Below, in pieces: positions 8,125 through 16,734 of a DNA stretch of 64,000 bases (positions are counted from its first letter, which is position 1; each line of letters begins with the position of its first letter). The notes beneath the pieces were generated by a model. It was not told the origin of the DNA. It was given only the letters and a program-made list of their open reading frames with translations, and did no database searches. The position numbers were made by a program, and so were the translations under genes. The DNA comes from Loktanella sp. 5RATIMAR09. GTDB taxonomy: Bacteria > Pseudomonadota > Alphaproteobacteria > Rhodobacterales > Rhodobacteraceae. The stretch spans positions 496,001 to 560,000 of the forward strand of contig NZ_LJAL01000001.1 in NCBI RefSeq assembly GCF_001419985.1, given 5' to 3'.

Positions 8125-8727
8125 GTGTTGCGGCCTGCATTGATTTGGGGGGCGCTGGTGCTGGTCGTCTTTGTCCCCGTCATTGCCGCCGCGAATAGCC
8201 CGCTTTTGCAGTGGCGTGACCCTCTCTACATTTTTGCAGGTCTTGCCGGTGTTGTCGGCATGGCGATGATGCTGGTGCAACCATTGTTGGTGATCGGTGT
8301 GCTTCCGGGGGTGCCTTTGCGTGCATCCCGTCGTCTGCACCGTGCCGTTGGCGCGGCCCTTGTACTGGCTGTTTTCGGTCATGTCGCCGGGCTCTGGATG
8401 ACGAGCCCGCCGGATGTGATTGATGTTCTGCTATTCCGCTCTCCTACGCCCTTTGCCATTTGGGGGGCTTTGGCAATGTGGGCTGTTTTTGGTGCAGCAC
8501 TGCTGGCTGTCTTGCGCCTGCATTTGCCGCTGCGCCTGTGGCGATGGGGGCATACGGGCTTGGTGGGTTTGGCCGTTGCTGGCACGGTTGTGCATGCGCT
8601 GCAAATCGTGGGCACCATGGAGGTAGCAAGTAAAACCGCCCTTTCCGTACTGGTTGTCATCGCCCTCATGTGGGCCATTGCGCGGCGTAAGGTTTGGACG
8701 ATGGGAATACGTCCGCGCCGTTCGTGA
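8125..8727 (+). CDS. Ferric-reductase-like transmembrane protein
   Basis: About 200 aa, six hydrophobic helices. His residues in helices (LHRAVGAALVLAVFGHVAGL and WGHTGLVGLAVAGTVVHALQ) are spaced like the haem ligands of the ferric reductase/MsrQ-like domain. The start is taken as GTG 8125, one base after the upstream stop; a TTG at 8128 is also possible. It is probably cotranscribed with the exported dioxygenase-like gene and may supply electrons to a periplasmic partner. No cytosolic FAD/NAD domain is present, so an electron donor must come from elsewhere. Confidence 0.7.
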   Translation: MLRPALIWGALVLVVFVPVIAAANSPLLQWRDPLYIFAGLAGVVGMAMMLVQPLLVIGVLPGVPLRASRRLHRAVGAALVLAVFGHVAGLWMTSPPDVIDVLLFRSPTPFAIWGALAMWAVFGAALLAVLRLHLPLRLWRWGHTGLVGLAVAGTVVHALQIVGTMEVASKTALSVLVVIALMWAIARRKVWTMGIRPRRS

Positions 8728-8797
8728 ATGTGGGCTATTTCCATTTCCCGCAACGCTTGGCATGGTCGCGAAATACGCGACTGAAACGGAGCAGGGC

Positions 8798-9976
8798 ATG
8801 ACCGGACAAAGCTATGATGTCATTGTGGTGGGTGCCGGTCTGATGGGCAGTGCCGCGGCGCGCCATCTGGCGGAAATGGGTGTGAAAACGGCCCTTGTGG
8901 GGCCGGATGAACCGCCCGAAAAAGCAACGCACCTAGGGGTTTTCGCAAGCCACTACGATCAGGCACGCATCACACGCAAGATTGATACGCGCAAGAACTG
9001 GGCCCGTTTCGCGCAAGAGGCGATTGCGCGCTACCCCGAGATTGCCGAGAAGGGTGCGCAGCCGTTCTATACCGCCGCCGGCACGATTGTGGCAGGGACC
9101 GAGGTGGGCGCCGAGCGGGACTATATTCTGAACGCGCAACGCCATGCACAGGCGAATGGTGTCGCGCACAAGCCATTGCGCGGTGCGGAACTGGCGGCAC
9201 GCTTCCCCGAGTTCGCTTTTCCTGAGGGCATACTTGCGCTGCATGAAGAGACGGATGCAGGCTGGATCAATCCGCGTTTGCATGTGCAGGCGGAAATCAC
9301 GGCGGCGACCAAGGCGGGTGCTACATTGCTCCGCGATACGGTGTTACGCATTGATGAAACAGGTGGCGCCGTGCAGGTGCATTGTGCCGGTGGTGCTGTC
9401 CTGACGGCCGCCAAGGTGATTGTCGCCTGCGGCGCGTTTTCCAAAGCCGGGGGGCTTTTGCCCGATCCGATCCCGATGCGGGTCTATGCGCGCACGATTG
9501 CGTTTTTCGAGCTGGATGAGGGTGAGGCCGCGCGTCTGGCGGGAATGCCTTCGGTAATTTATGTGCCCCCAGGCCGGTCAGAAGATCCTTATATCCTGCC
9601 GCCTGTGCTTTATCCCGATGGCAAGATCTATATCAAAATCGGTGGTGATGCGGTTGATACCGAATTGCACAGCGTGGCTGACATGATTGCGTGGTTCCGC
9701 AGTGGCGGTGATCCCGTGGCGGGCGCTGCAATATCAGAGATTCTGATCGGGCTGATGCCGACGCTGAAATACCGCTCTATCCATTTTGATAGTTGTGCGA
9801 CAAGCTTTTCGCCCAATGGTAACCCGTTCATTTACCCGCAGACCAATCATATCATTGCCCTCACCGCAGGAAACGGGGCCGCGGCGAAATGCGCGGATGA
9901 GATCGGACGGCTGGGGGCAATCGTCGCGACAGGTGGGATGATCCCTGATTATTATGTCGGCGCGTTTGCGCCCTAG
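8798..9976 (+). CDS. FAD-dependent amine/amino-acid oxidase (DAO family, sarcosine-oxidase-like)
   Basis: A protein of 392 aa. The N-terminal dinucleotide fold is YDVIVVGAGLMGSAAARHLA. Motifs of monomeric sarcosine/N-methyltryptophan oxidase relatives follow: HYDQARITRK, a Tyr-rich middle, and the C-terminal IIALTAGNGAAAKCADEIG that closes over FAD. The ATG at 8798 is chosen because CGGAGCAGGG precedes it and the Rossmann motif starts at residue 7. The substrate is unknown. It converges with the P1 peptidase gene, the two overlapping by four bases. Confidence 0.78.
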   Translation: MTGQSYDVIVVGAGLMGSAAARHLAEMGVKTALVGPDEPPEKATHLGVFASHYDQARITRKIDTRKNWARFAQEAIARYPEIAEKGAQPFYTAAGTIVAGTEVGAERDYILNAQRHAQANGVAHKPLRGAELAARFPEFAFPEGILALHEETDAGWINPRLHVQAEITAATKAGATLLRDTVLRIDETGGAVQVHCAGGAVLTAAKVIVACGAFSKAGGLLPDPIPMRVYARTIAFFELDEGEAARLAGMPSVIYVPPGRSEDPYILPPVLYPDGKIYIKIGGDAVDTELHSVADMIAWFRSGGDPVAGAAISEILIGLMPTLKYRSIHFDSCATSFSPNGNPFIYPQTNHIIALTAGNGAAAKCADEIGRLGAIVATGGMIPDYYVGAFAP

Positions 9977-10992
9977 CTGTTCATCGCGCGATAGGTCGGG
10001 ATGATGTCGCCGGGGGCGCTTGTCGCCTCATAGGCTCCGCGCGCGATGGCGCGGGCCAGACAGGTGGCTGCTGCGGCTGCGATTTCGCGGAAACGGGTCT
10101 GGACGACGTGGCTGCCCTCTCCTGTGGCGACACCGAAGACCAGATCACCGTCAAGTGGCGTGTGCGACGGCACAATCGCCCGCGCCATGCCGTCATGTGC
10201 GGTCACCGCAAGCCTGTGGCATTGCACTTTGCTCAGCGGAGCATCGGTAGCAACGATTGCGATGGTGGTATTCGCTCCTTGGGTGGCTTGCTGCATCATC
10301 GCCTGTTCCTTGCGGCTTGGCTCTGATGTGACGTATCCCGCGTTTGCATCGGGCCCAACGCCGCCGAATTCGCCGTCAATTTCGAAAGGGGCGGCCCAGA
10401 AGTGTTTGTCACCGGGCGTTGTGACGCTACCAAGTGCATTGACCACCACCAATGCGCCTACGGTTGTGCCATCAGCCAGGGTCAGCGACGCCGATCCCAG
10501 TCCGCCCTTTTGCATGGCGGCCATAGCGCCTGTGCCTGCGCCTGTGGTGCCAAGGTCGAACCGCTCGGACGCGCTTTGCAGCGCTTCTCGCCCCAGCGCG
10601 CGGTAGGGGTTTTCGTCCCAGTCTTTTGCGCCGCCGTTGATGAGATCAAAGATAATCGCACCGGGCACTATGGGGATACGGATATCACCGATGGCGAACC
10701 CCCGCCCCATGGCGCGCAATCCGTCCATGACACCCGAACAGGCATCTAGTCCGAAGGCCGAACCGCCCGACAGCACCAGCGCATCGACCTGTTCCACGGT
10801 TTTGTCGGGGGCCAGCAGATCGGTTTCCTTGGTCCCCGGTGCCCCACCCATCACGTGCACGCTGGCGGTGAAGGGTTTGTCGCCGACCAGAACCGTGGTG
10901 CCGGTCTTGATGTGATCGTTCTGCGCGTTGCCCACCCGCAGGCCCGCGACATCGGTAATCAGGTTGCGGGCTCCTTTAGATACAGCGGCCAC
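9973..10992 (-). CDS. P1 family N-terminal-nucleophile peptidase (DmpA/NylC-like)
   Basis: About 339 aa. It has the S58 (DmpA) fold marks GLRVGNAQNDHIKTGTTV, VLSGGSAFGLDACSGVMDGL and the self-cleavage site GANTTIAIVATDAPL, where the Thr after Asn becomes the catalytic N-terminus. Family members are aminopeptidases or amide-oligomer hydrolases. The start is uncertain: GTG at 10992 has GGAGGT five bases upstream, while a GTG at 11013 is also in frame. It overlaps the end of the SDR gene upstream and is the last gene of a minus-strand operon with an oligopeptide importer, so it may trim imported peptides or amides. Confidence 0.82.
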   Translation of the reverse strand: MAAVSKGARNLITDVAGLRVGNAQNDHIKTGTTVLVGDKPFTASVHVMGGAPGTKETDLLAPDKTVEQVDALVLSGGSAFGLDACSGVMDGLRAMGRGFAIGDIRIPIVPGAIIFDLINGGAKDWDENPYRALGREALQSASERFDLGTTGAGTGAMAAMQKGGLGSASLTLADGTTVGALVVVNALGSVTTPGDKHFWAAPFEIDGEFGGVGPDANAGYVTSEPSRKEQAMMQQATQGANTTIAIVATDAPLSKVQCHRLAVTAHDGMARAIVPSHTPLDGDLVFGVATGEGSHVVQTRFREIAAAAATCLARAIARGAYEATSAPGDIIPTYRAMNS

Positions 10993-11713
10993 CGTCCACC
11001 TCCATTGCGACACCGGTGATCATGCTGGCCTCATCCGAGCAGAGAAAACAGGCGGCGTTGCCCATATCCTCTGGTGTTGAAAAGCGGCCCAGCGGGATGG
11101 TGGACAGGAATTTGGCGCGGATTTCCGGCGTGTCCTCGCCCATAAAGGATTTCAGCAAGGGCGTTTCGCCCGCTACAGGGTTGATCGCGTTCACGCGAAT
11201 GCCGTCGGGGGCCAGTTCGACCGCCATCGTTTTGGTCGCGGTGATCATCCAGCCTTTGGAGGCGTTGTACCAGTTCAGACGCGGGCGCGGTGATACGCCG
11301 GCGGTAGAGGCCACGTTCAGGATCGCGCCGGTGTTGCGTGTTTTGAAATGGGGGACAAAGGCGCGGGCGGTCAGGTAGACCGATTTCATGTTCACGGCAA
11401 AGACGCGGTCAAAGTCGTCCTCGCTCACGTCCTCCATGGGGCTGGGCAGATGGGTGATGCCTGCGTTGTTCACAAGGATATCAAGCGGGCCTTGGGAAAG
11501 AACGGTTTGGGCCAAGTTAGACACTGATTCAGCGCTCGCGACGTCACAGGCGATGGCGGTGCCGCCAATGTCATCTGCGATGGCTTGCGCCCCTTTCAGA
11601 TCAATATCGACAACGAAAACATGGCACCCCTCAGTCGCGAATTTGCGCGCGATGCCCGCGCCAAAGCCGGAACCGCCCCCTGTAACGATGGCCTTCTTGC
11701 CCTGTAGCCGCAT
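10976..11713 (-). CDS. SDR-family NAD(P)-dependent oxidoreductase
   Basis: A protein of 245 aa, classical short-chain dehydrogenase. Cofactor motif TGGGSGFGAGIA (residues 11-22), NNAG in ILVNNAGITH, catalytic Ser in NVASTAG and YNASK with Tyr and Lys. The C-terminus is the usual GVAMEVDGGRCI. The ATG at 11713 follows a GAGGGGGAT stretch. The substrate cannot be told from sequence. It lies between the peptide ABC ATPase and the P1 peptidase on the same strand. Confidence 0.85.
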   Translation of the reverse strand: MRLQGKKAIVTGGGSGFGAGIARKFATEGCHVFVVDIDLKGAQAIADDIGGTAIACDVASAESVSNLAQTVLSQGPLDILVNNAGITHLPSPMEDVSEDDFDRVFAVNMKSVYLTARAFVPHFKTRNTGAILNVASTAGVSPRPRLNWYNASKGWMITATKTMAVELAPDGIRVNAINPVAGETPLLKSFMGEDTPEIRAKFLSTIPLGRFSTPEDMGNAACFLCSDEASMITGVAMEVDGGRCI

Positions 11714-11771
11714 GATATCCCCCTCTTTTGACCGCAGCGTAATGGACGCGGGCCGCGCTGCAATGCCTTTC

Positions 11772-13358
11772 TTATCCCCTTTGCCCCAGGTCCGGCAGCT
11801 TTGGTGCCGCTGCAATCAGCGTTTGCGTGTAGGGGTGTTGCGGCTGGGTGAAAACAGTCTCTGTTTCACCCTGTTCGACAATTTTTCCCGCCTGCATGAC
11901 CATCACGCGGTCAGTGACTGTGCGCACGACAGACAGATCATGGCTGATGAAAAGATAGGCCAAGGGGCGTTTGCGGCAAAGGTCCGCGATCAGGTCGAGC
12001 ACTTGGGCGCGCACCGACACATCAAGCGCCGAGACGGCTTCGTCGAAGATGATGAGTTCGGGTGCGATAATCAGCGCGCGGGCGATGGCGATGCGCTGGC
12101 GCTGACCACCCGAGAATTCGTGGATGTACTTACCCGCGTCAGCCGGCGATAGGCCCACATCGGTCAGCGCTTTTGCGATGGCGTTTGCGCGTGCTTGCCC
12201 GGTAGGCGGGGATGGCAACAGGTGGAACGGTTCGGTGATCAGGCGGTCAACCCGGTGGCGGGGGTTGAAGCTGCTGAAGGGGTCCTGAAAGACAACCTGC
12301 ATCTTGCGGCGGACCGCAAGGTTGGGGCGTTTATCGCTGAAAACAGGATCACCGTCGAGCGTGATCTGGCCCTCTTGTACGTCTTCAAGACCCAAAATCG
12401 CCCGTGTTAGTGTCGATTTTCCGCATCCGCTTTCACCGACAAGGCCGACGCGTTCGCCTGCGTTGATCTGAAAGCTGATATCGTGCAAGGCGCGGAACTT
12501 GGGGCGCGGGCCCAGAAAGGCCTTGCGTGAGATGGGGTAATCGCGGGCGACGTTCCTGACTTGCAGGATGGGGGAGGAAGCCGGCGTTTCAGGCAGTGAC
12601 ACGGTATGGGCCGAGGCCGCGAAAAGCGCCTTGGTGTAGGGGTGCTGCATATGCGCAAAGAGATGCTTGGTTGCGCCGGATTCCACGACGCACCCGTTCT
12701 GCATCACAGCGATCTTGTCGGCGACATCGGCGACGACCGCCAGATCATGCGTGATCAGCAAGAGCCCCATATCAAATTCGCGCACCAGATCGCGCAGCAG
12801 ATCAAGGATGCGCGCCTGCGTGGTGACATCAAGCGCTGTGGTCGGTTCATCCGCGATCAGCAGTTTGGGACGCAGGGCGATGGCCATGGCGATGACGACG
12901 CGCTGGCGTTGCCCGCCCGACAGTTCGTGGGGGTAGCGCGAGGGTGGGACGCTCAGCCCTACGCGTTCCAGCATCGCGGCGGCGCGTTTGTGGGCGTTGG
13001 CCTTGGTCGTTTTTTCATGGATCAGGATGGTTTCGGCGACCTGCGCGCCGATGGTTTGCACGGGGTTCAGCGCGGTCATGGGTTCCTGAAACACGATGCC
13101 CATCATGTTGCCGCGCATCGTGCAGAGGTCACTTTCCGTAGTTTGCAGGATATCGGTGCCATTCAGCATGATCTCGCCTTTGGCCACCGACCCGCGCGGC
13201 AAGAGCCCCATGACGGCCATTGCTGTCATGGATTTGCCCGAGCCGCTTTCGCCTGTGATCGCCACGATTTCACCGGCCTGAATATCCAGACCAACCTTAT
13301 GCAGGATGCGGGTGTTGCCGATGGACAGGGACAGGTCTTTGATGGCAAGCAGGCTCAT
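11772..13358 (-). CDS. Peptide ABC transporter, fused double ATP-binding protein (DppD-DppF type)
   Basis: A protein of 528 aa with two complete nucleotide-binding domains. First: GESGSGKS, LSGGQRQRV, LLIADEPTTALDVT. Second: GESGCGKS, FSGGQRQRIAIARAL, LIIFDEAVSALDVS. The arrangement is that of YejF/GsiA, where one polypeptide replaces DppD and DppF. The start at 13358 overlaps the permease stop by ATGA. It energises the two permeases upstream for uptake of peptides or similar molecules. Confidence 0.92.
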   Translation of the reverse strand: MSLLAIKDLSLSIGNTRILHKVGLDIQAGEIVAITGESGSGKSMTAMAVMGLLPRGSVAKGEIMLNGTDILQTTESDLCTMRGNMMGIVFQEPMTALNPVQTIGAQVAETILIHEKTTKANAHKRAAAMLERVGLSVPPSRYPHELSGGQRQRVVIAMAIALRPKLLIADEPTTALDVTTQARILDLLRDLVREFDMGLLLITHDLAVVADVADKIAVMQNGCVVESGATKHLFAHMQHPYTKALFAASAHTVSLPETPASSPILQVRNVARDYPISRKAFLGPRPKFRALHDISFQINAGERVGLVGESGCGKSTLTRAILGLEDVQEGQITLDGDPVFSDKRPNLAVRRKMQVVFQDPFSSFNPRHRVDRLITEPFHLLPSPPTGQARANAIAKALTDVGLSPADAGKYIHEFSGGQRQRIAIARALIIAPELIIFDEAVSALDVSVRAQVLDLIADLCRKRPLAYLFISHDLSVVRTVTDRVMVMQAGKIVEQGETETVFTQPQHPYTQTLIAAAPKLPDLGQRG

Positions 13359-14170
13359 GTGCGGGCTATCCGGATGCGGGGGTCGAGCCAATCGCGCAGC
13401 CCGTCACCCATCAGGTTCAGGCCCAGCACCATCAACAAGATTGCAAAACCCGGCACGAGGGCGACATGGGGTGCGATGCTGACCAGCGTTTGCGCATCAG
13501 CCAACATACGCCCCCAGCTGGCTGTGGGCGGCTGTGCGCCAAGGCCGATGTAGGACAGGGCAGCCTCGGCGAGAATACCAAGGCTGAACTGGATTGTGCC
13601 CTGAACGATCATCAGGTTGGTGATGTTGGGCAGGATATGTTCGATGGAAATGCGTGTAGCGGATTTACCGCATACGCGGGCTGTGAGGATGAAATCACGC
13701 TCCCACAAAGGCAGGGCGGCACCGCGCGTCAGGCGTGCGAAAACCGGAATGTTGAAGATTCCGATCGCGATGATGGCGTTGACGGCAGAGGCCCCGAAAA
13801 CGGCAGTGATCAGGATGGCGATAACGAGCGAGGGGAAGGCAAAGACGAGGTCGTTGCCGCGCATGATCAGTTCGTCAAGGAATGATCCGTGCCGTGCCGC
13901 AGCGAGTAATCCCAACGGGATGCCGAGCGCCATGCCGATACCAACCGCGAGCAGGGCAACGGCAATCGAGGTGCGCGCGCCCATCATGATCATGGACAGG
14001 ATATCGCGCCCGAAGTGATCGGTGCCGAGCCAGTTGGTGGCGTTGGGCGTTTGCAATCTGTTGGGGATATCCAAGGTTTCGATATCGGCAGGGGTCCACA
14101 GAAAGGACAGCGCTGCAAGGGCGATGAACAGGACCGTCAGCGCCGTGCCGATGATCAGGTTGCGGTTCAT
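13355..14170 (-). CDS. Peptide ABC transporter permease (DppC/OppC type)
   Basis: A protein of 271 aa. An N-terminal OppC-type helix is followed by the core with the family motif GTDHFGRDILSMIMMGARTS and the coupling loop AARVCGKSATRISIEHILPN-like segment. ATGA overlaps join it to the genes on both sides, so the three genes are translationally coupled. Inner membrane, partner of the DppB-type permease. Confidence 0.9.
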   Translation of the reverse strand: MNRNLIIGTALTVLFIALAALSFLWTPADIETLDIPNRLQTPNATNWLGTDHFGRDILSMIMMGARTSIAVALLAVGIGMALGIPLGLLAAARHGSFLDELIMRGNDLVFAFPSLVIAILITAVFGASAVNAIIAIGIFNIPVFARLTRGAALPLWERDFILTARVCGKSATRISIEHILPNITNLMIVQGTIQFSLGILAEAALSYIGLGAQPPTASWGRMLADAQTLVSIAPHVALVPGFAILLMVLGLNLMGDGLRDWLDPRIRIART

Positions 14171-15111
14171 GATTTGGTCCTCAGTCGCGGATCGACGGCG
14201 GCGTAGGCCAGATCGACGATGAAGTTGACCATGATGACGGTGAAGACCAGAAGCATCACCACGCTTTCCACCACGATCAGGTCGCGCGCACTGATGGATT
14301 GGAAGATCAGGCGGCCCAAACCCGGCAGGAAGAAGACCTGTTCAATGATGATCCCCCCCGCCAGCAGGAACGAAAATTGCAGACCGATGATAGTGAGCAC
14401 AGGGATCAACGCGTTGCGCACGGCGTGCCTCCAGAGCGCTTGGCGGGCTGAAAGGCCCTTCGCGCGGGCAGTGCGAATAAAATCCTCGCCCAGCATATCC
14501 AAGAGCGACGAGCGCATCACACGCGCGAGGATTGCCGCTTGCGGCAGAGCGAGCGCGATGGCGGGCAGGGTCAGGGATTTGATGGCTTGCAACGGGTTGT
14601 CCCAACCGGGAAACCCGCCCGCCGAGAACCAGCGCAGGTTGATCGCAAAGATCAGTACGAGGATCATTGCGAACCAGAAATTCGGGATTGCGACACCCAG
14701 TTGTGTGGCCCCCATGATGGTGACATCGCCCGCACCGCCACGGCGGCTGGCGGCATATATTCCCGCAGGAAAGGCAACAAGTGTCGATAGCGTTAGCGCA
14801 AAGATCGCCAGCGGAAGCGAAACCCAGATCCGGTCTGCAATGAGCTCCGCGACAGGGGTTTTATATGTCCACGACTGTCCGAAATCACCGCGTAGCATCC
14901 CCGTGATCCAATCGAGGTAGCGTGTGATCAGCGGCTGATCGAGCCCCATTTCGGCGCGCAAGGCCGCAATCGTATCTGGGCGGGCATTGATGCCCAGCAT
15001 AAAGGCCGCCGGATCACCCGGGATCACCTCGATCACCGCAAAGATGACAATAGACGCCACAATCAGGCTGATGACCAGCGAGGTGAGGCGCCCAAGCGCA
15101 TAGCGGATCAT
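14167..15111 (-). CDS. Peptide ABC transporter permease (DppB/OppB type)
   Basis: A protein of 314 aa with six membrane helices. It shows the DppB start (MIRYALGRLTSLVISLIVAS), VIPGDPAAFMLG and the coupling motif FIRTARAKGLSARQALWRHA. It forms the importer channel with the DppC-type protein downstream. A stem-loop separates it from the binding-protein gene. Confidence 0.9.
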   Translation of the reverse strand: MIRYALGRLTSLVISLIVASIVIFAVIEVIPGDPAAFMLGINARPDTIAALRAEMGLDQPLITRYLDWITGMLRGDFGQSWTYKTPVAELIADRIWVSLPLAIFALTLSTLVAFPAGIYAASRRGGAGDVTIMGATQLGVAIPNFWFAMILVLIFAINLRWFSAGGFPGWDNPLQAIKSLTLPAIALALPQAAILARVMRSSLLDMLGEDFIRTARAKGLSARQALWRHAVRNALIPVLTIIGLQFSFLLAGGIIIEQVFFLPGLGRLIFQSISARDLIVVESVVMLLVFTVIMVNFIVDLAYAAVDPRLRTKS

Positions 15112-15130
15112 GGGTGCGGCCTTTGGTTGG

Positions 15131-15161
15131 ATGCCCCCCGCAAGTTTTTCACGGGAGGCAT
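15131..15161 (-). promoter_or_regulatory. Intercistronic stem-loop between binding protein and permease
   Basis: Arms ATGCCCCCCG and CGGGAGGCAT pair over 10 positions with one mismatch around an 11-base loop. No strong U-tract follows in the minus direction, so it more likely protects the upstream binding-protein mRNA or lowers read-through than acts as a full terminator. Confidence 0.5.
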
Positions 15162-15165
15162 TGTC

Positions 15166-16641
15166 TTAGTTGCTCCAGCTGACGCCAGTCAGGTCAACGG
15201 CGGCTGTCGGCTGGTTGACCCATAGCCCTTGCAGCCCTGCCTTGGCGACGGTCGCGACGGCCAGTTCAAAGAGATACCCGTTCACGTAATCCTCTGAGAT
15301 GATCGCTTGTGCCTGCGCCAGCAGGTTGCTGCGCATGGCAGGGTCTGTTGTGGCGTTAAGCGTTTCCATCAGCGCCTGAAATTCCGGATTGTCGTATTGG
15401 AAGTAATAGTCGGGGTTGGCGTAGATGCCGATGTCCATAGGTTCGGTGTGGCTGACGATGGACAGGCCAAAGTCCTTGTTGGTGAACACCTCTTCGATCC
15501 ACTGCGCCCATTCAAGATTGGTGATTTCGGTCTCGATCCCGACAGCGCGCAACTGGCTGGCGATGATCTCGCCGCCGCGACGTGCATAGGAGGGTGGGGG
15601 CAGTTTCAGCGTGGTGGTGAAACCGTCAGCAAAGCCAGCCTCGGCCAGAAGGCTGCGCGCGAGGTCGGGGTCGTGCTGCGAATTGGCCAGCAGATCGACG
15701 TAGTCGGGGTTATGGGGGGCAAAATGCGTGCCGATGGGTGTGCCATAGCCGAACATCGCCCCGTCGATGATTGCCTGGCGGTCGATGGCGTGGGCCAACG
15801 CTTTGCGCACGCGGATATCGTCGAAGGGCGGCATCTTGTTGTTGGTGGACAGGATCGTTTCGCCCTCGGTGTTGCCGACAAGGACTTGGAAACGCGGATC
15901 GGCCTCGAACTGGGGCAGGTTTTCAGGGGCGGGGAAGCCGACAAAAGCGTCCACATCCTCGGCCATCACAGCGGCAAAGGCGGCGGTAGGATCCGAGATG
16001 AAACGGAACGTGGCGCTTTCCAGCGCAGGGGCCGGACCCCAGTAATCGGGGTTGCGTGTCAGCTCGAGCCGGTCACCCTGCACCCAGTCGGTAAAGGTGA
16101 AAGGGCCGGTGCCGATGGGGTTGGACGCGATGTTTTCGATGCTTTCAGGGGCCACGATCACCGCATCGCCCCATGCCATGTTGAACAGGAAACTGCCGTT
16201 GGGCTGATCCAGCGTGACCTGCACGGTCAGCGGATCAATCACGGTGACATCTGTGATGCCAGCGAACAGGCCCTTTTGGGCATTGGTGCTATCCTCGGCG
16301 CGCGCGCGATCAAGGCTGAATTTCACATCCTCGGCGTCCATTGTGGTGCCGTCATGGAAGGTGACACCGGCGGCAAGGTTGAAGGTATAGACCAGACCGT
16401 CATCCGAAATGTCCCAGCTTTGGGCAAGGCCACGGATGATTGCGCCATCGGCGTCAAACCGTGTGAGGCCCTCAAAGACATTGGCGTAAAGCACGCTGTC
16501 AATCGCCTGTGCCGCCCCGCCTGTAGGGTCAAGGTTCGGCGGCTCCAGCTGGATCGCGACTGTGATGCTGTCTTGGGCAAGCGCGCCAGATGCGCAAAGA
16601 ACGATGGCCGTCGAGGCGGCAAGTGTTTTGAAATGGTGCAT
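15166..16641 (-). CDS. Peptide ABC transporter substrate-binding protein (SBP family 5)
   Basis: A protein of 491 aa with a signal peptide (HHFKTLAASTAIVLCASGAL, cleavage near ALAQ). Family-5 marks are ITVAIQLEPPNLDPTG, LAQSWDISDDGLVYTFNL and GVTFHDGTTMDAEDVKFSLD. The ATG at 16641 has AGGGGGTCATC just upstream. Periplasmic receptor of the importer, and the second gene of the operon after the M20 deacylase. Confidence 0.9.
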   Translation of the reverse strand: MHHFKTLAASTAIVLCASGALAQDSITVAIQLEPPNLDPTGGAAQAIDSVLYANVFEGLTRFDADGAIIRGLAQSWDISDDGLVYTFNLAAGVTFHDGTTMDAEDVKFSLDRARAEDSTNAQKGLFAGITDVTVIDPLTVQVTLDQPNGSFLFNMAWGDAVIVAPESIENIASNPIGTGPFTFTDWVQGDRLELTRNPDYWGPAPALESATFRFISDPTAAFAAVMAEDVDAFVGFPAPENLPQFEADPRFQVLVGNTEGETILSTNNKMPPFDDIRVRKALAHAIDRQAIIDGAMFGYGTPIGTHFAPHNPDYVDLLANSQHDPDLARSLLAEAGFADGFTTTLKLPPPSYARRGGEIIASQLRAVGIETEITNLEWAQWIEEVFTNKDFGLSIVSHTEPMDIGIYANPDYYFQYDNPEFQALMETLNATTDPAMRSNLLAQAQAIISEDYVNGYLFELAVATVAKAGLQGLWVNQPTAAVDLTGVSWSN

Positions 16642-16734
16642 GATGACCCCCTGTTGTTGGACGCGAGTGTTTACAAAACGCGGGGGCAATTCAAGTGCTG
16701 GTTGCGGATGACGTGATGTCGGGAAGAGGGCGAC